Made by a program: the position numbers and the translations under genes
Part shown: positions 24,575 through 32,760 of the stretch, one piece after another
How positions within the stretch are numbered: position 1 is the first letter of the stretch
Layout of the letters: every line of letters begins with the position of its first letter
NCBI GenBank assembly: GCA_963707435.1
Contig: CAVPPF010000006.1
Span: forward strand, 1-64,000
Reading direction: 5' to 3'
Source of the DNA: UBA4744 sp963707435
Lineage (GTDB): Bacteria > Actinomycetota > Acidimicrobiia > Spongiisociales > UBA4744
DNA: 64,000 nucleotides
Notes under the pieces: model-generated
What the model was told of the DNA's origin: nothing
The model's database searches: none
What the model saw: the letters and a program-made list of their open reading frames with translations, nothing else

Positions 24575-25525
24575 GTGAGTCGCGCCCCCAATGCGAGTGT
24601 CGGTGGCCAAGCCGTCATCGAAGGTGTGATGATGCGCGCTCCGGCCGCCTGGGCCGTCGCCGTTCGCCGGCCCGATGGTGTGATCGAAGCCGTGACCCAC
24701 GAGCTGCCGAGACTCTCGTCGCGGTCGAAGCTGGCCCGCATCCCGTTCATCCGGGGCGTGATGGTCCTCGGTGAGTCGCTCACCCTGGGGTTCCGGTCCC
24801 TCTCATGGTCGGCCCAGAAAGCGGTGGGAGAAGACGAAGAACCCTTGACCACCCGGCAGATGGCCGTCTCGATGACGATCGCACTGGTCGCTTTCGCCGC
24901 CCTCTTCATCCTGCTGCCCCTCGGAGCTGCGTCGCTCCTCGAGCCGTACCTCGGCGGGTCGAAGTTCCTGTTCAATCTTGCCGACGGCGCCGTCCGGGCC
25001 CTGCTGTTCGTTGGTTACATTTGGGCCATCGGTCGTTCCAAGGAGATTCGCCGGGTCTTTCAATATCACGGCGCCGAACACAAGACGATCCACGCCTACG
25101 AAGCCGGTGATCCGCTCTCGGTCGACCGAGTCCAGCAGTACCGGCCCGAGCATCCGCGCTGCGGCACCAGCTTCTTGATGATCGTGGTCATCGGCTCGCT
25201 CATCGTCTTCACCCTCATCGGCCGGCCCTCGTGGCCCATACTCATCGCCAGCCGGGTCGTCCTCATCCCCTTCATCGCCGGGGCTGCCTACGAGATCCTC
25301 AAGTTCTCCGGGGCCCACGGTGGCGAGTTGATCGGGCGAATCCTGGCCGCTCCCGGACTCTGGTTGCAGCGCCTCACCACCGGCGAACCGGCGGACGATC
25401 AAGTCGAAGTGGCCGTGGCGAGCCTGCTCGCAGCGCTCGAACCAGACGAGATCGTCGAGGTCAAAGCACGCGGTCCCGTCAATCCGGCCGCGCTGGCTGC
25501 CCTGGCGGCGCTCGTGGGCGACTGA
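24575..25525 (+). CDS. DUF1385/YqhQ-like membrane protein
   Basis: A 316-residue DUF1385 protein from GTG 24575, preceded by GAGGAGGA. It begins with the family signature GGQAVIEGVMMRAP. About four hydrophobic helices lie between residues 100 and 250. The conserved FQYHGAEHKTIHAYE and HPRCGTSF motifs hold histidine and cysteine residues that suggest metal binding. The function is not known. The rpmE-yqhQ-prfA order recurs in Gram-positive bacteria. Its stop overlaps prfA (TGATG). Confidence 0.9.
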   Translation: MSRAPNASVGGQAVIEGVMMRAPAAWAVAVRRPDGVIEAVTHELPRLSSRSKLARIPFIRGVMVLGESLTLGFRSLSWSAQKAVGEDEEPLTTRQMAVSMTIALVAFAALFILLPLGAASLLEPYLGGSKFLFNLADGAVRALLFVGYIWAIGRSKEIRRVFQYHGAEHKTIHAYEAGDPLSVDRVQQYRPEHPRCGTSFLMIVVIGSLIVFTLIGRPSWPILIASRVVLIPFIAGAAYEILKFSGAHGGELIGRILAAPGLWLQRLTTGEPADDQVEVAVASLLAALEPDEIVEVKARGPVNPAALAALAALVGD

Positions 25526-26604
25526 TGGACCAGGGTTTTCATGAGCGCCTCAAGGAGATCGAGGCAGCCTTTGAAGAAACCGAGCGCCGGCTCTCCGATT
25601 CAGATGTGCTGGCCGATCAGGTGCGCTACACCGAGCTGACCAGGCGGCATGCTGAGTTGCGTCCCGTGGTGGAGAGCTTCCATGCATATCAGGATGCCCT
25701 CCAGGACGCCCGCGAGGCGGAGGAACTGGCCGAGGTCGAATCCGAGTCGGGGATGACCGCTGATCTTCGAGCCCTGGCTGCCGAGCGCCGAACCGCGGCC
25801 GACCGAATCGAGAGTGAACTGCGGCGCAGCCTCATTCCGAAGGACCCTAACGACGACAAGGATGTCATCGTTGAGATCCGCTCGGCGGCGGGTGGTGACG
25901 AGGCGGCGATCTGGGCGGGGGATCTGCTCGGGATGTACCGTGCGTACGCCGACCGGCGAGGCTTCAAAACGGAGATCCTCGAGTCTTCACCTTCCGAAAC
26001 GGGCGGCGTGAAGGAGGTCATCTTTGCCATGAAAGGCAAGGGTGCCTACTCACGGATGAAGTACGAGGCGGGCGTCCACCGGGTCCAGCGAGTGCCGAAG
26101 ACCGAGTCGCAAGGACGGATCCACACGTCGACCTCGACCGTGGCGGTTCTGCCCGAAGTCGAGGAGATCGAGGTTGCATTGGACCCGAGCGACGTGCGGG
26201 TCGATGTGTACCGGTCGAGCGGACCGGGAGGCCAATCGGTGAACACCACCGATTCGGCCGTTCGACTGACGCACGAACCCACCGGCCTGGTGGTCAGCTG
26301 TCAGGACGAGAAATCCCAGCTGCAGAACAAGGAGAAAGCCTTCCGCATCTTGCGGGCCCGCCTCTACCAGATGCAACTGGAGGAGCACCTCGGAGAGATC
26401 GCCGATGCCCGCCGGTCGCAGGTCGGGACCGGCGGCCGTTCGGAGAAGATCCGCACCTATAACTTCAAGGAGAACCGGGTCACCGACCACCGCATCGGGA
26501 TGACGATCAAGCAACTCCCGGAAATCCTGGCGGGCGACCTCGACACGTTCGTCGACGCCTTGACCGAGGAAGAGGAATCCCGCAAGCTGGTCGAAGGGGA
26601 CTGA
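25525..26604 (+). CDS. prfA: Peptide chain release factor 1
   Basis: A 359-residue RF1 from ATG 25525. The helical N-terminal domain is followed by AAGGDEAAIWAGDLLGMY and the peptidyl-hydrolysis loop GPGGQSVNTTDSAVRLTH. The stretch GAYSRMKYEAGVHRVQRVP lies between. The length and the GGQ context mark it as RF1 or RF2. RF1 is preferred because there is no programmed frameshift and the flanking rpmE/yqhQ genes are those of prfA. In many genomes prmC follows directly, but here it is about 4.6 kb further on. Confidence 0.95.
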   Translation: MDQGFHERLKEIEAAFEETERRLSDSDVLADQVRYTELTRRHAELRPVVESFHAYQDALQDAREAEELAEVESESGMTADLRALAAERRTAADRIESELRRSLIPKDPNDDKDVIVEIRSAAGGDEAAIWAGDLLGMYRAYADRRGFKTEILESSPSETGGVKEVIFAMKGKGAYSRMKYEAGVHRVQRVPKTESQGRIHTSTSTVAVLPEVEEIEVALDPSDVRVDVYRSSGPGGQSVNTTDSAVRLTHEPTGLVVSCQDEKSQLQNKEKAFRILRARLYQMQLEEHLGEIADARRSQVGTGGRSEKIRTYNFKENRVTDHRIGMTIKQLPEILAGDLDTFVDALTEEEESRKLVEGD

Positions 26605-26613
26605 CTTCGGCGG

Positions 26614-26619
26614 TACGCT
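26614..26619 (+). promoter_or_regulatory. TACGCT -10-like box, six bases before ATG 26626
   Basis: TACGCT ends six bases before the start codon, leaving no room for a normal ribosome site (GAGG sits one base from the ATG). This is the leaderless spacing seen at other genes of the window. Confidence 0.45.
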
Positions 26620-26625
26620 TGAGGC

Positions 26626-27573
26626 ATGAGGTCGGGTACCGTCGGGAATCCTGGACTCACCGATTTCGAACCCGTCTACCGTGCCGTTGTGGACCTGGAA
26701 GACCGGGTCCGGATTGCGCAAAGTGAGCTCAGGTGTTGCCGGGCGTGTCCCCGTGTCTGTGGTATCGACCGGACCGGGCCCCACCTCCCTGCGTGCCGGA
26801 TCGGCAGGCGGGCTCGCGTGGCGATTGCCTTTCCCCACTTCGGTGAAGAGGATTGTCTGCGAGGTACCCGGGGATCCGGCACGATCTTCTTCTCCTCGTG
26901 CAATCTGCGCTGCGTGTTCTGTCAGAACTGGGATATCTCGGCCTCCCCGGCGGGCCGCGAAGTCGATGCGGTGCAGCTGGCCGACGTGATGCTACAACTC
27001 CAGGAAACCGGATGTCACAACATCAACCTGGTCACTCCCGAGCACGTCGTTCCGCAGATCGTCGAGGCGCTCGCCGTGGCGATTCCCGGCGGCCTCCGCA
27101 TCCCGCTGGTATACAACACGAGCGCCTACGACGGCCTGGCCTCGCTGAGTCTCATGGACGGGCTGGTCGACATCTACATGCCCGATTTCAAGTTCTGGGA
27201 GCCGGAAACCGCCCGGCGACTGGCGCGGGCCCATGACTACCCGGAGGTGGCTCGTGCCGCCATAAGCGAGATGCACCGGCAGGTTGGAGACTTGACCATC
27301 GGTCCCGACGGGACGGCCCGGCGTGGGCTGCTGGTGAGGCACCTGGTCATGCCCGGCCGGGGCAAGGAAGCTGCCTCGATTCTCCGGTGGTTGGCCGAGG
27401 ACATCTCGCCCGACACCTACGTCAACGTCATGGATCAATACCGCCCGGACCATCGGGTCCCGGGCAATCCCCGCTACGCGGACATCGATCTGCGCACGCC
27501 TCAATCAGAAGTCGACGCAGCAATCATGGCGGCTCGCCGCGCCGGACTGTGGCGGCTGGACCGGCGGACCTGA
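26626..27573 (+). CDS. PflX-type radical SAM protein
   Basis: A 315-residue radical SAM protein (COG1313-like). The cluster motif CNLRCVFCQNWDIS lies near residues 89-100. An extra cysteine set (CCRACPRVCGIDR, residues 38-50) precedes it and may hold another cluster. The C-terminal part has MDQYRPDH and NPRY. It resembles pyruvate-formate-lyase-activase homologues, but no glycyl radical enzyme is nearby, so its substrate is unknown. The stop overlaps the next radical SAM gene by one base (TGATG). Confidence 0.85.
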   Translation: MRSGTVGNPGLTDFEPVYRAVVDLEDRVRIAQSELRCCRACPRVCGIDRTGPHLPACRIGRRARVAIAFPHFGEEDCLRGTRGSGTIFFSSCNLRCVFCQNWDISASPAGREVDAVQLADVMLQLQETGCHNINLVTPEHVVPQIVEALAVAIPGGLRIPLVYNTSAYDGLASLSLMDGLVDIYMPDFKFWEPETARRLARAHDYPEVARAAISEMHRQVGDLTIGPDGTARRGLLVRHLVMPGRGKEAASILRWLAEDISPDTYVNVMDQYRPDHRVPGNPRYADIDLRTPQSEVDAAIMAARRAGLWRLDRRT

Positions 27574-28694
27574 TGGATGACTCTGATGCTCTTGGGGGTA
27601 ACGGGGACATCGTACCGACCCGCTTCTGGCACATCAGCGAGGACGGCCGGGTGCAATGCGATCTCTGCCCGCGGTCCTGCAAGCTCCGGGAGGGTCAGCG
27701 GGGCCTGTGCTTCGTCCGGGCCCGGCTCGACAACCGGATCGTTCTCACCACGTATGGCCGGTCGTCCGGTTTCTGTATCGATCCCATCGAGAAGAAACCT
27801 CTCAATCATTTCCTACCGGGAACTCCGGTGCTGTCGTTCGGGACGGCCGGCTGCAATCTGGCTTGCAGGTTCTGTCAGAACTGGGACATCTCGAGAGCGC
27901 GCGTGTTCGACAGACTCGCCGATCGAGCAACACCCGAGCAGATTGCCCGGGCGGCCCGCACGCACGGATGTTCGAGCGTCGCTTTCACCTACAACGATCC
28001 GGTCGTTTTCCACGAGTATGCAGTCGACGTTGCGGCGGCCTGTCGCGAGGTTGGGGTTCGAACGGTGGCGGTCACTGCCGGCTATGTGTGTCCGGATCCC
28101 CGTGAGGAGTTCTACCGGCACTTGGATGCCGCGAATGTCGATCTCAAGGCCTTCACCGAGCAGTTCTACAAACGCGTCTGCGCAGGCCATCTGCAGCCGG
28201 TGCTGGAGACCCTGCAGTACATCCGCGATGAGACCAGCGTTTGGCTGGAGATCACGACGCTTCTGATTCCCGGTCTGAACGACTCCGCCGAGGAACTCGA
28301 CCGGCTGACCTCCTGGATTGCTGAGTGTCTCGGACCGGACGTTCCGGTGCATTTCACCGCCTTCCACCCGGACTACAAAATGGTCGACCGACCCGCAACG
28401 CCGGCGGCTACTTTGACACGGGCGCGGGGCTTGGGAATCGAGAATGGTCTCCGCTACGTTTACACCGGCAACGTGATCGACCCTCGCGGCCAGAGCACCT
28501 ACTGCACGGGATGTGGATCGGTCGTCGTCGGCCGGGACTGGCACAGCCTCACCGGGTGGAACCTCGATGACCGCGGTCGATGCCTCTCCTGCGGGACAGC
28601 CTGTGCCGGTGTTTTCGAGCCGGGCGGTCCGGGCACGTGGGGTGGGAAGCGGCTGCCGGTCCGGATGGAGGAACTCAGCGGGCCGGGCCGATGA
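27573..28694 (+). CDS. amrS: AmmeMemoRadiSam system radical SAM enzyme
   Basis: A 373-residue protein from ATG 27573. The N terminus has a Cys-rich stretch CDLCPRSCKLREGQRGLC (residues 28-45). The radical SAM motif is CNLACRFCQNWDIS near residue 95. The sequence DPIEKKPLNHFLPG is typical of AmrS. A C-terminal zinc-like module adds CTGCG and CLSCG pairs. It overlaps tail-to-tail with the Memo/AmrB gene, two of the three components of the AmmeMemoRadiSam system. The third (AMMECR1/AmrA) is not in the window. Confidence 0.88.
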   Translation: MDDSDALGGNGDIVPTRFWHISEDGRVQCDLCPRSCKLREGQRGLCFVRARLDNRIVLTTYGRSSGFCIDPIEKKPLNHFLPGTPVLSFGTAGCNLACRFCQNWDISRARVFDRLADRATPEQIARAARTHGCSSVAFTYNDPVVFHEYAVDVAAACREVGVRTVAVTAGYVCPDPREEFYRHLDAANVDLKAFTEQFYKRVCAGHLQPVLETLQYIRDETSVWLEITTLLIPGLNDSAEELDRLTSWIAECLGPDVPVHFTAFHPDYKMVDRPATPAATLTRARGLGIENGLRYVYTGNVIDPRGQSTYCTGCGSVVVGRDWHSLTGWNLDDRGRCLSCGTACAGVFEPGGPGTWGGKRLPVRMEELSGPGR

Positions 28695-29481
28695 CGAACG
28701 AACCGTAGCCGACCACCGAGTGATGGTCTCCGGCGGTATCGCCCGACGACCGCAGGTCGAGGAGCGCACACTGCCACGCTCGTCGCCCCGCGAGGAGCAG
28801 TGCAGCCTGGACACCCACGAGACCGCATGCATCTCCCCGGCTCAGTGCTTCCGGACGGATCGCCAGAATGGCGTCGGCGGTGCTCCGGTCGCGCGCCCGG
28901 GCCGAGGCGTAGTTCTGGTAGTGCGACAGATCTGAGCTGATCAGTACAAAAACCTCGTCGTCCCGGGTGAGCTCTTCCAGGAGTGTGGCGACGGTGGCCG
29001 GAGCAACGTCACCGGTGAGCAGGGTCAGCACGCTGAACTGCTCGAGCACGACCTGCAGGAAGGGGAGTTGCACCTCCACGCTGTGTTCCCGTGCGTGAGC
29101 CAAATGATTGGCAGCGACGACCTCGTCCGCTTCGACCCTGGCAGTCAATGCTGCGTCGCATTGCACGACCCCGAGCGGGGTTGCCAGTCCATCCGCCCCG
29201 GGGGTGGCGAGTCCGGAAAAAGAAACGAAGTGGGAAGGACCGATCACTACCAGCTTGCCGGTGGTTGGGGGGAGGCCGCGATAGGCAGCGGCCGCCACCG
29301 GACCCGAATACTCATATCCGGCGTGAGGAACGATGAAGAGCCTCGGATGGAGGGAAATGTCGGGCGTGCGGGCTCCTTCGAGCAAGGCCCCTACGGACGC
29401 TCGCAACCGGTTCGGGTTTGCAGGGTAGAAGGATCCGGCCACGGCGGGGGGCCGGATCCGGCCCGCCGGATCACCACTCAT
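28675..29481 (-). CDS. amrB: AmmeMemoRadiSam system protein B (Memo family)
   Basis: A 268-residue Memo-like protein from ATG 29481. It opens with RPPAVAGSFYPANP and has PHAGYEYSGPVAAAAY, VIGPSHF and SSDLSHYQNY, the histidine-bearing motifs of the dioxygenase-like fold. The HSVEVQLPFLQ motif is also present. Memo proteins resemble extradiol dioxygenases and bind metal. The bacterial function is unclear but co-occurs with AmrS, whose gene overlaps this one by 20 bases at the 3' ends. Confidence 0.9.
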   Translation of the reverse strand: MSGDPAGRIRPPAVAGSFYPANPNRLRASVGALLEGARTPDISLHPRLFIVPHAGYEYSGPVAAAAYRGLPPTTGKLVVIGPSHFVSFSGLATPGADGLATPLGVVQCDAALTARVEADEVVAANHLAHAREHSVEVQLPFLQVVLEQFSVLTLLTGDVAPATVATLLEELTRDDEVFVLISSDLSHYQNYASARARDRSTADAILAIRPEALSRGDACGLVGVQAALLLAGRRAWQCALLDLRSSGDTAGDHHSVVGYGSFVIGPAR

Positions 29482-29649
29482 ACGTGAAGGTTCGCTGGGT
29501 AGAAAACGTGTGCACCCCATCACTGTCGCGCCTGCGGCGTGGCTCGCCTAGGGCCATGTGCTCCTGTGAACATCAACCCGCCGGCGGAGTGCGACCACCT
29601 AGTGTTGTGGCTGCGTCCCGTACAGACCCACCATCGAGAGGGCCCAGCC

Positions 29650-30492
29650 GTGGCAAGAGTGGCAGTCGTCACCGATTCGGTCGCGATGCTTCCCGGGCAA
29701 ATCGCCCGCAGCTTCGGCATCGGGGTGGTACCGATCATCCTCAACTACGGCAACCGGTCGTACCGGGACGGGGTGGACATCTCTCCCTCCAAGTTCTACG
29801 AGAAGCTGCGCGCCGATGAGGAGATCCCCACCACGGCAGCACCTTCCGTCGGCGTCTTCGTACAGGCGTACGAAGAGGCGCTCACCACTGCCGAGTCGGT
29901 GGTGGCCGTTCACGTCGCCCGGGAGCTGACCTCAGTCTGCCGGTCTGCCGAGATGGCCGCAGCCTCCATCGGGGGCGGTCGCGTCCGGGTGGTTGATTCC
30001 CGCTCGGCGACGATGGCGCAGGGATTCGTGGCTCTGTCGGCTGCCCGCGCCGGTCGGGCCGGCGCAGATCTCGAGACCGTTGTCTCCCGGGCCGAGGAGG
30101 TGCGATCCAGAGTTCGTTTCTTTGCCTTCCTGGAGACGCTCGAGTACCTGCGCCGCGGGGGACGGGTGGGGGCGGCTGCGGCACTGATGGGCCATGCCAT
30201 ACAGATCAAACCCATTGTCCACATCGTCGACGGACAGGTTGCCCCGCTGGCCCGGCCCCGCACCCGCCGGAAGGCGACCCAGGCCATGCTGGACATCATG
30301 GCCGAAGAAGTGGCCGACCAACCCGTCCATGCCGCCGTGCTCCACGCCGAGGCTCTCGAGGAGGCCCATAGCCTCCGCGAGCGCGTGGAGGAGGCCTTCA
30401 CCTGCCTGGAGCTGCACGTGGCCGAGCTCACTCCCGTCATGGGTGCCCACACGGGGCCAGGCCTGCTCGGCCTGGCGTACTACGTCGAGTAG
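29650..30492 (+). CDS. DegV-family fatty-acid-binding protein
   Basis: A 280-residue DegV protein from GTG 29650, chosen for the GAGAGGG ribosome site. Motifs: VAVVTDSVAMLPGQIA, TTAAPSVGVF (the lipid headgroup Ser/Thr region), VDSRSATMAQGF, EYLRRGGRVGAAAALMG and GAHTGPGLLGLAY at the C terminus. DegV/FakB proteins bind a fatty acid and present it to FakA for phosphorylation. No fakA is seen here. The PlsY-like acyltransferase gene follows after two bases, in keeping with a lipid role. Confidence 0.9.
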   Translation: MARVAVVTDSVAMLPGQIARSFGIGVVPIILNYGNRSYRDGVDISPSKFYEKLRADEEIPTTAAPSVGVFVQAYEEALTTAESVVAVHVARELTSVCRSAEMAAASIGGGRVRVVDSRSATMAQGFVALSAARAGRAGADLETVVSRAEEVRSRVRFFAFLETLEYLRRGGRVGAAAALMGHAIQIKPIVHIVDGQVAPLARPRTRRKATQAMLDIMAEEVADQPVHAAVLHAEALEEAHSLRERVEEAFTCLELHVAELTPVMGAHTGPGLLGLAYYVE

Positions 30493-30494
30493 CC

Positions 30495-31145
30495 GTGGAG
30501 ACCGCCCTCCTGCTGATATGCGCTTATGCGCTCGGGTCGATTCCGACCGGCTACCTCGTCGGTCGCTACTTCAAGAATATGGACCTGCGACGCTACGGGA
30601 GCGGTACGCCGACCGGATCCATGGTCTACGAGCATGTAGCCCGCTGGGCGGTGGTACCGGTCGGCCTCTTCGATGTCGGTAAAGCGGCCTTCCCGACCTG
30701 GCTTGGACTCCAGATCAGTGAGGAACTGGCGGTGGCTGCCGGTCTCGTGGCAGTCGTAGGACACAACTGGCCGGTGTTCCTCAGGTTCACAGGCGGACGA
30801 GGCATCAGCGGATTCCTCGGCATGCTGTCTGTTCTCTTCCCGGTGGGGGCCTTGTGGTTGCTCGGGTTTCTCCTCCTTGGCTGGCGCCTCGGCGACTCAA
30901 CGGTGTGGACGGTTGCTGCGCTGGCCACGTTGCCTGCTTTCTCCTGGTTCGTCGAAGGTCCGGCGGTCATCCCGGCTGCTTCGGTGGTGATGCTGTTGAT
31001 CACGATGGTCAAACGGGTCGAAGCCAACCGGCGCCCTCTGCCACCTCGGGGACCGGGTCGCCGGCGGGTGATCGTGCGCCGTCTCCTGTTCGACCGCGAC
31101 ATCACGTCGCACGCCCACTGGATCGCCCGATCGCCCGATGTCTAG
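30495..31145 (+). CDS. PlsY-like glycerol-3-phosphate acyltransferase homologue
   Basis: A 216-residue membrane protein from GTG 30495, with about five hydrophobic helices. It has PlsY landmarks: GSIPTGYLVGRYF at the N terminus, RRYGSGTPTGS, and GHNWPVFLRFTGGRG near residues 92-106. The second motif departs from the usual GSGNxGxTN of PlsY, so substrate use may differ. A classical PlsY uses acyl phosphate to acylate glycerol 3-phosphate. The C-terminal 35 residues are basic and longer than usual. Confidence 0.75.
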   Translation: METALLLICAYALGSIPTGYLVGRYFKNMDLRRYGSGTPTGSMVYEHVARWAVVPVGLFDVGKAAFPTWLGLQISEELAVAAGLVAVVGHNWPVFLRFTGGRGISGFLGMLSVLFPVGALWLLGFLLLGWRLGDSTVWTVAALATLPAFSWFVEGPAVIPAASVVMLLITMVKRVEANRRPLPPRGPGRRRVIVRRLLFDRDITSHAHWIARSPDV

Positions 31146-31204
31146 GGGTCAAAACGGGACGATCGTACGCTCTCAAGTCTGAGGGTCTGCCAAACTCGAG
31201 CTCG

Positions 31205-32035
31205 ATGACCTCGATTCACCAACTGCTTAGCGAACCGGGCATTTCGCGCCATGAGGCCGAACGTCTCCTGGTCGTCGCAACGGGCCGGTCGCGACGAGAC
31301 CTCCTCGCCGGAGGCGAAGTCGACGCCGACAACGAGCGGCGGTACCGGGACCTGGTTCGACAACGAATCGACGGGGTTCCCCTCCAACATCTCGAGGGCA
31401 CCGTGCAGTTTGGTCCGATCGATCTGCGGAGCGATGCGCGTGCCCTGGTGCCCCGGCCGGAGACCGAACGGCTCTGGGAGGAAGCGGTGACGGCGCTGGG
31501 CGAGGCAGGTCCGGGGACGATGATCGTCGACCTCTGCACCGGAAGCGGGAACCTGGCCCTTGCCCTCAAGCACCGCTTCGGTCCGGCTCAGGTCTATGCA
31601 ACGGACCGCTCCGCGGACGCGCTGGCCCTGGCGGCGGAGAATGCAGCGGCCCTGCACCTCGATGTGACGCTTCTCCAGGGGGATCTGTTCGATCCCTTAC
31701 CGCGGGACCTGTACGAACGCGTCGACTTGCTCGTCGCCAATCCGCCGTATGTGTCGGAGGCGGAGTTCGATCGGCTTCCCACCGATGTTCGTGAACACGA
31801 CCCGCGTGAAGCTCTGGTGGCAGGCCCACGTGGTGATGAAGTACTGAGCCGCATCGCTGCGGATGCCTACTGGTGGATGGGGACGGGCGGCTGGCTGTTC
31901 TGCGAGATCGGCGAGACGCAATCGGCACGTGCTCTGGAGCTGTTCGGGGCATACCTCGACGTCGAGGTTCGGGCCGACCTGGCCGGGCGTCCTCGCATAC
32001 TGGTCGGCCGCAAGGGAGGCCGTTGCTGCGGGTAA
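31205..32035 (+). CDS. prmC: Release factor glutamine methyltransferase
   Basis: A 276-residue PrmC/HemK from ATG 31205. The helical N-terminal domain (IHQLLSEPGISRHEAERLL) is followed by the methyltransferase core with VPRPETE, VDLCTGSGNLALALKHRF and the substrate motif NPPYVS near residue 180. It methylates the glutamine of the GGQ loop in RF1 and RF2. prfA lies 4.6 kb upstream on the same strand, interrupted by the radical SAM, Memo, DegV and PlsY-like genes. Confidence 0.93.
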   Translation: MTSIHQLLSEPGISRHEAERLLVVATGRSRRDLLAGGEVDADNERRYRDLVRQRIDGVPLQHLEGTVQFGPIDLRSDARALVPRPETERLWEEAVTALGEAGPGTMIVDLCTGSGNLALALKHRFGPAQVYATDRSADALALAAENAAALHLDVTLLQGDLFDPLPRDLYERVDLLVANPPYVSEAEFDRLPTDVREHDPREALVAGPRGDEVLSRIAADAYWWMGTGGWLFCEIGETQSARALELFGAYLDVEVRADLAGRPRILVGRKGGRCCG

Positions 32036-32076
32036 CCCGGGTTGCAGAAACCGCCCACGTGGGGGAACCTGCCCGC

Positions 32077-32652
32077 ATGCACATCAACGATGCGGTCGCC
32101 GCCATCGGACGAGGCGAGATCGTCGGCGTACCGACCGATACCGTGTACGGGCTGGCGGTCGACCCCCTCCAGGCAGAAGCCGTTCGGGCTCTCTTCGAGT
32201 TGAAAGGGAGACCCCGCCACAAGCCGATCGGCCTTCTCAGCGATTCCCTCGACCACTTCCGTCCGCTCGTTGAGGTGACCGGGACGATCGAAGATGTGGT
32301 GAGGGGACACTGGCCGGGGCCACTCACGCTGGTGGCGCGCAGCCGCGTTCCGCTGCCCGAGTGGGTCGGGGATCATCGGCGGCAGACGGTGGCCATCCGG
32401 GTTCCCGATCATCCACTGGCACGGGACCTTCTGGCGCTGACCGGACCGCTTGCCGTAACCAGCGCCAACCCGACCGATGAGGAGCCGGCCGTTTCGCACG
32501 GCCGGGCAGAGACCCTGTTCGGTGACGCAGTGGCGGTATACCTGCCGGGTCGTTGCCCGGGCGGGACTTCGTCCACCGTGGTGGACGTGACCGTGGACCC
32601 ACCGAAGGTGGTCCGGGAAGGCCCGGTCGCGTGGGAGGTGGAAGATCGGTGA
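32077..32652 (+). CDS. L-threonylcarbamoyladenylate synthase (Sua5/YciO/YrdC)
   Basis: A 191-residue TsaC/Sua5-type protein. ATG 32077 gives a compact N terminus with DAVAAIGRGEIVGVPTDTVYGLA. Motifs KGRPRHKPIGLL and VTSANPTDEEPAV are the ATP/threonine-binding elements. It makes threonylcarbamoyl-AMP for the t6A37 modification of tRNAs reading ANN codons. prmC-sua5-glyA order is common in bacteria. GTG codons upstream could lengthen the N terminus, but that would be unusual. Confidence 0.9.
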   Translation: MHINDAVAAIGRGEIVGVPTDTVYGLAVDPLQAEAVRALFELKGRPRHKPIGLLSDSLDHFRPLVEVTGTIEDVVRGHWPGPLTLVARSRVPLPEWVGDHRRQTVAIRVPDHPLARDLLALTGPLAVTSANPTDEEPAVSHGRAETLFGDAVAVYLPGRCPGGTSSTVVDVTVDPPKVVREGPVAWEVEDR

Positions 32653-32760
32653 AGGTTCGAAGCTCGAGGTTCCCGCTTCCCGCCGTCTGTTCCGACAGAC
32701 GAATCCGCCCGACCGCCCGCTACCCTTCGGTGCCTGGGACCACACAAGAAGGCGGACATC

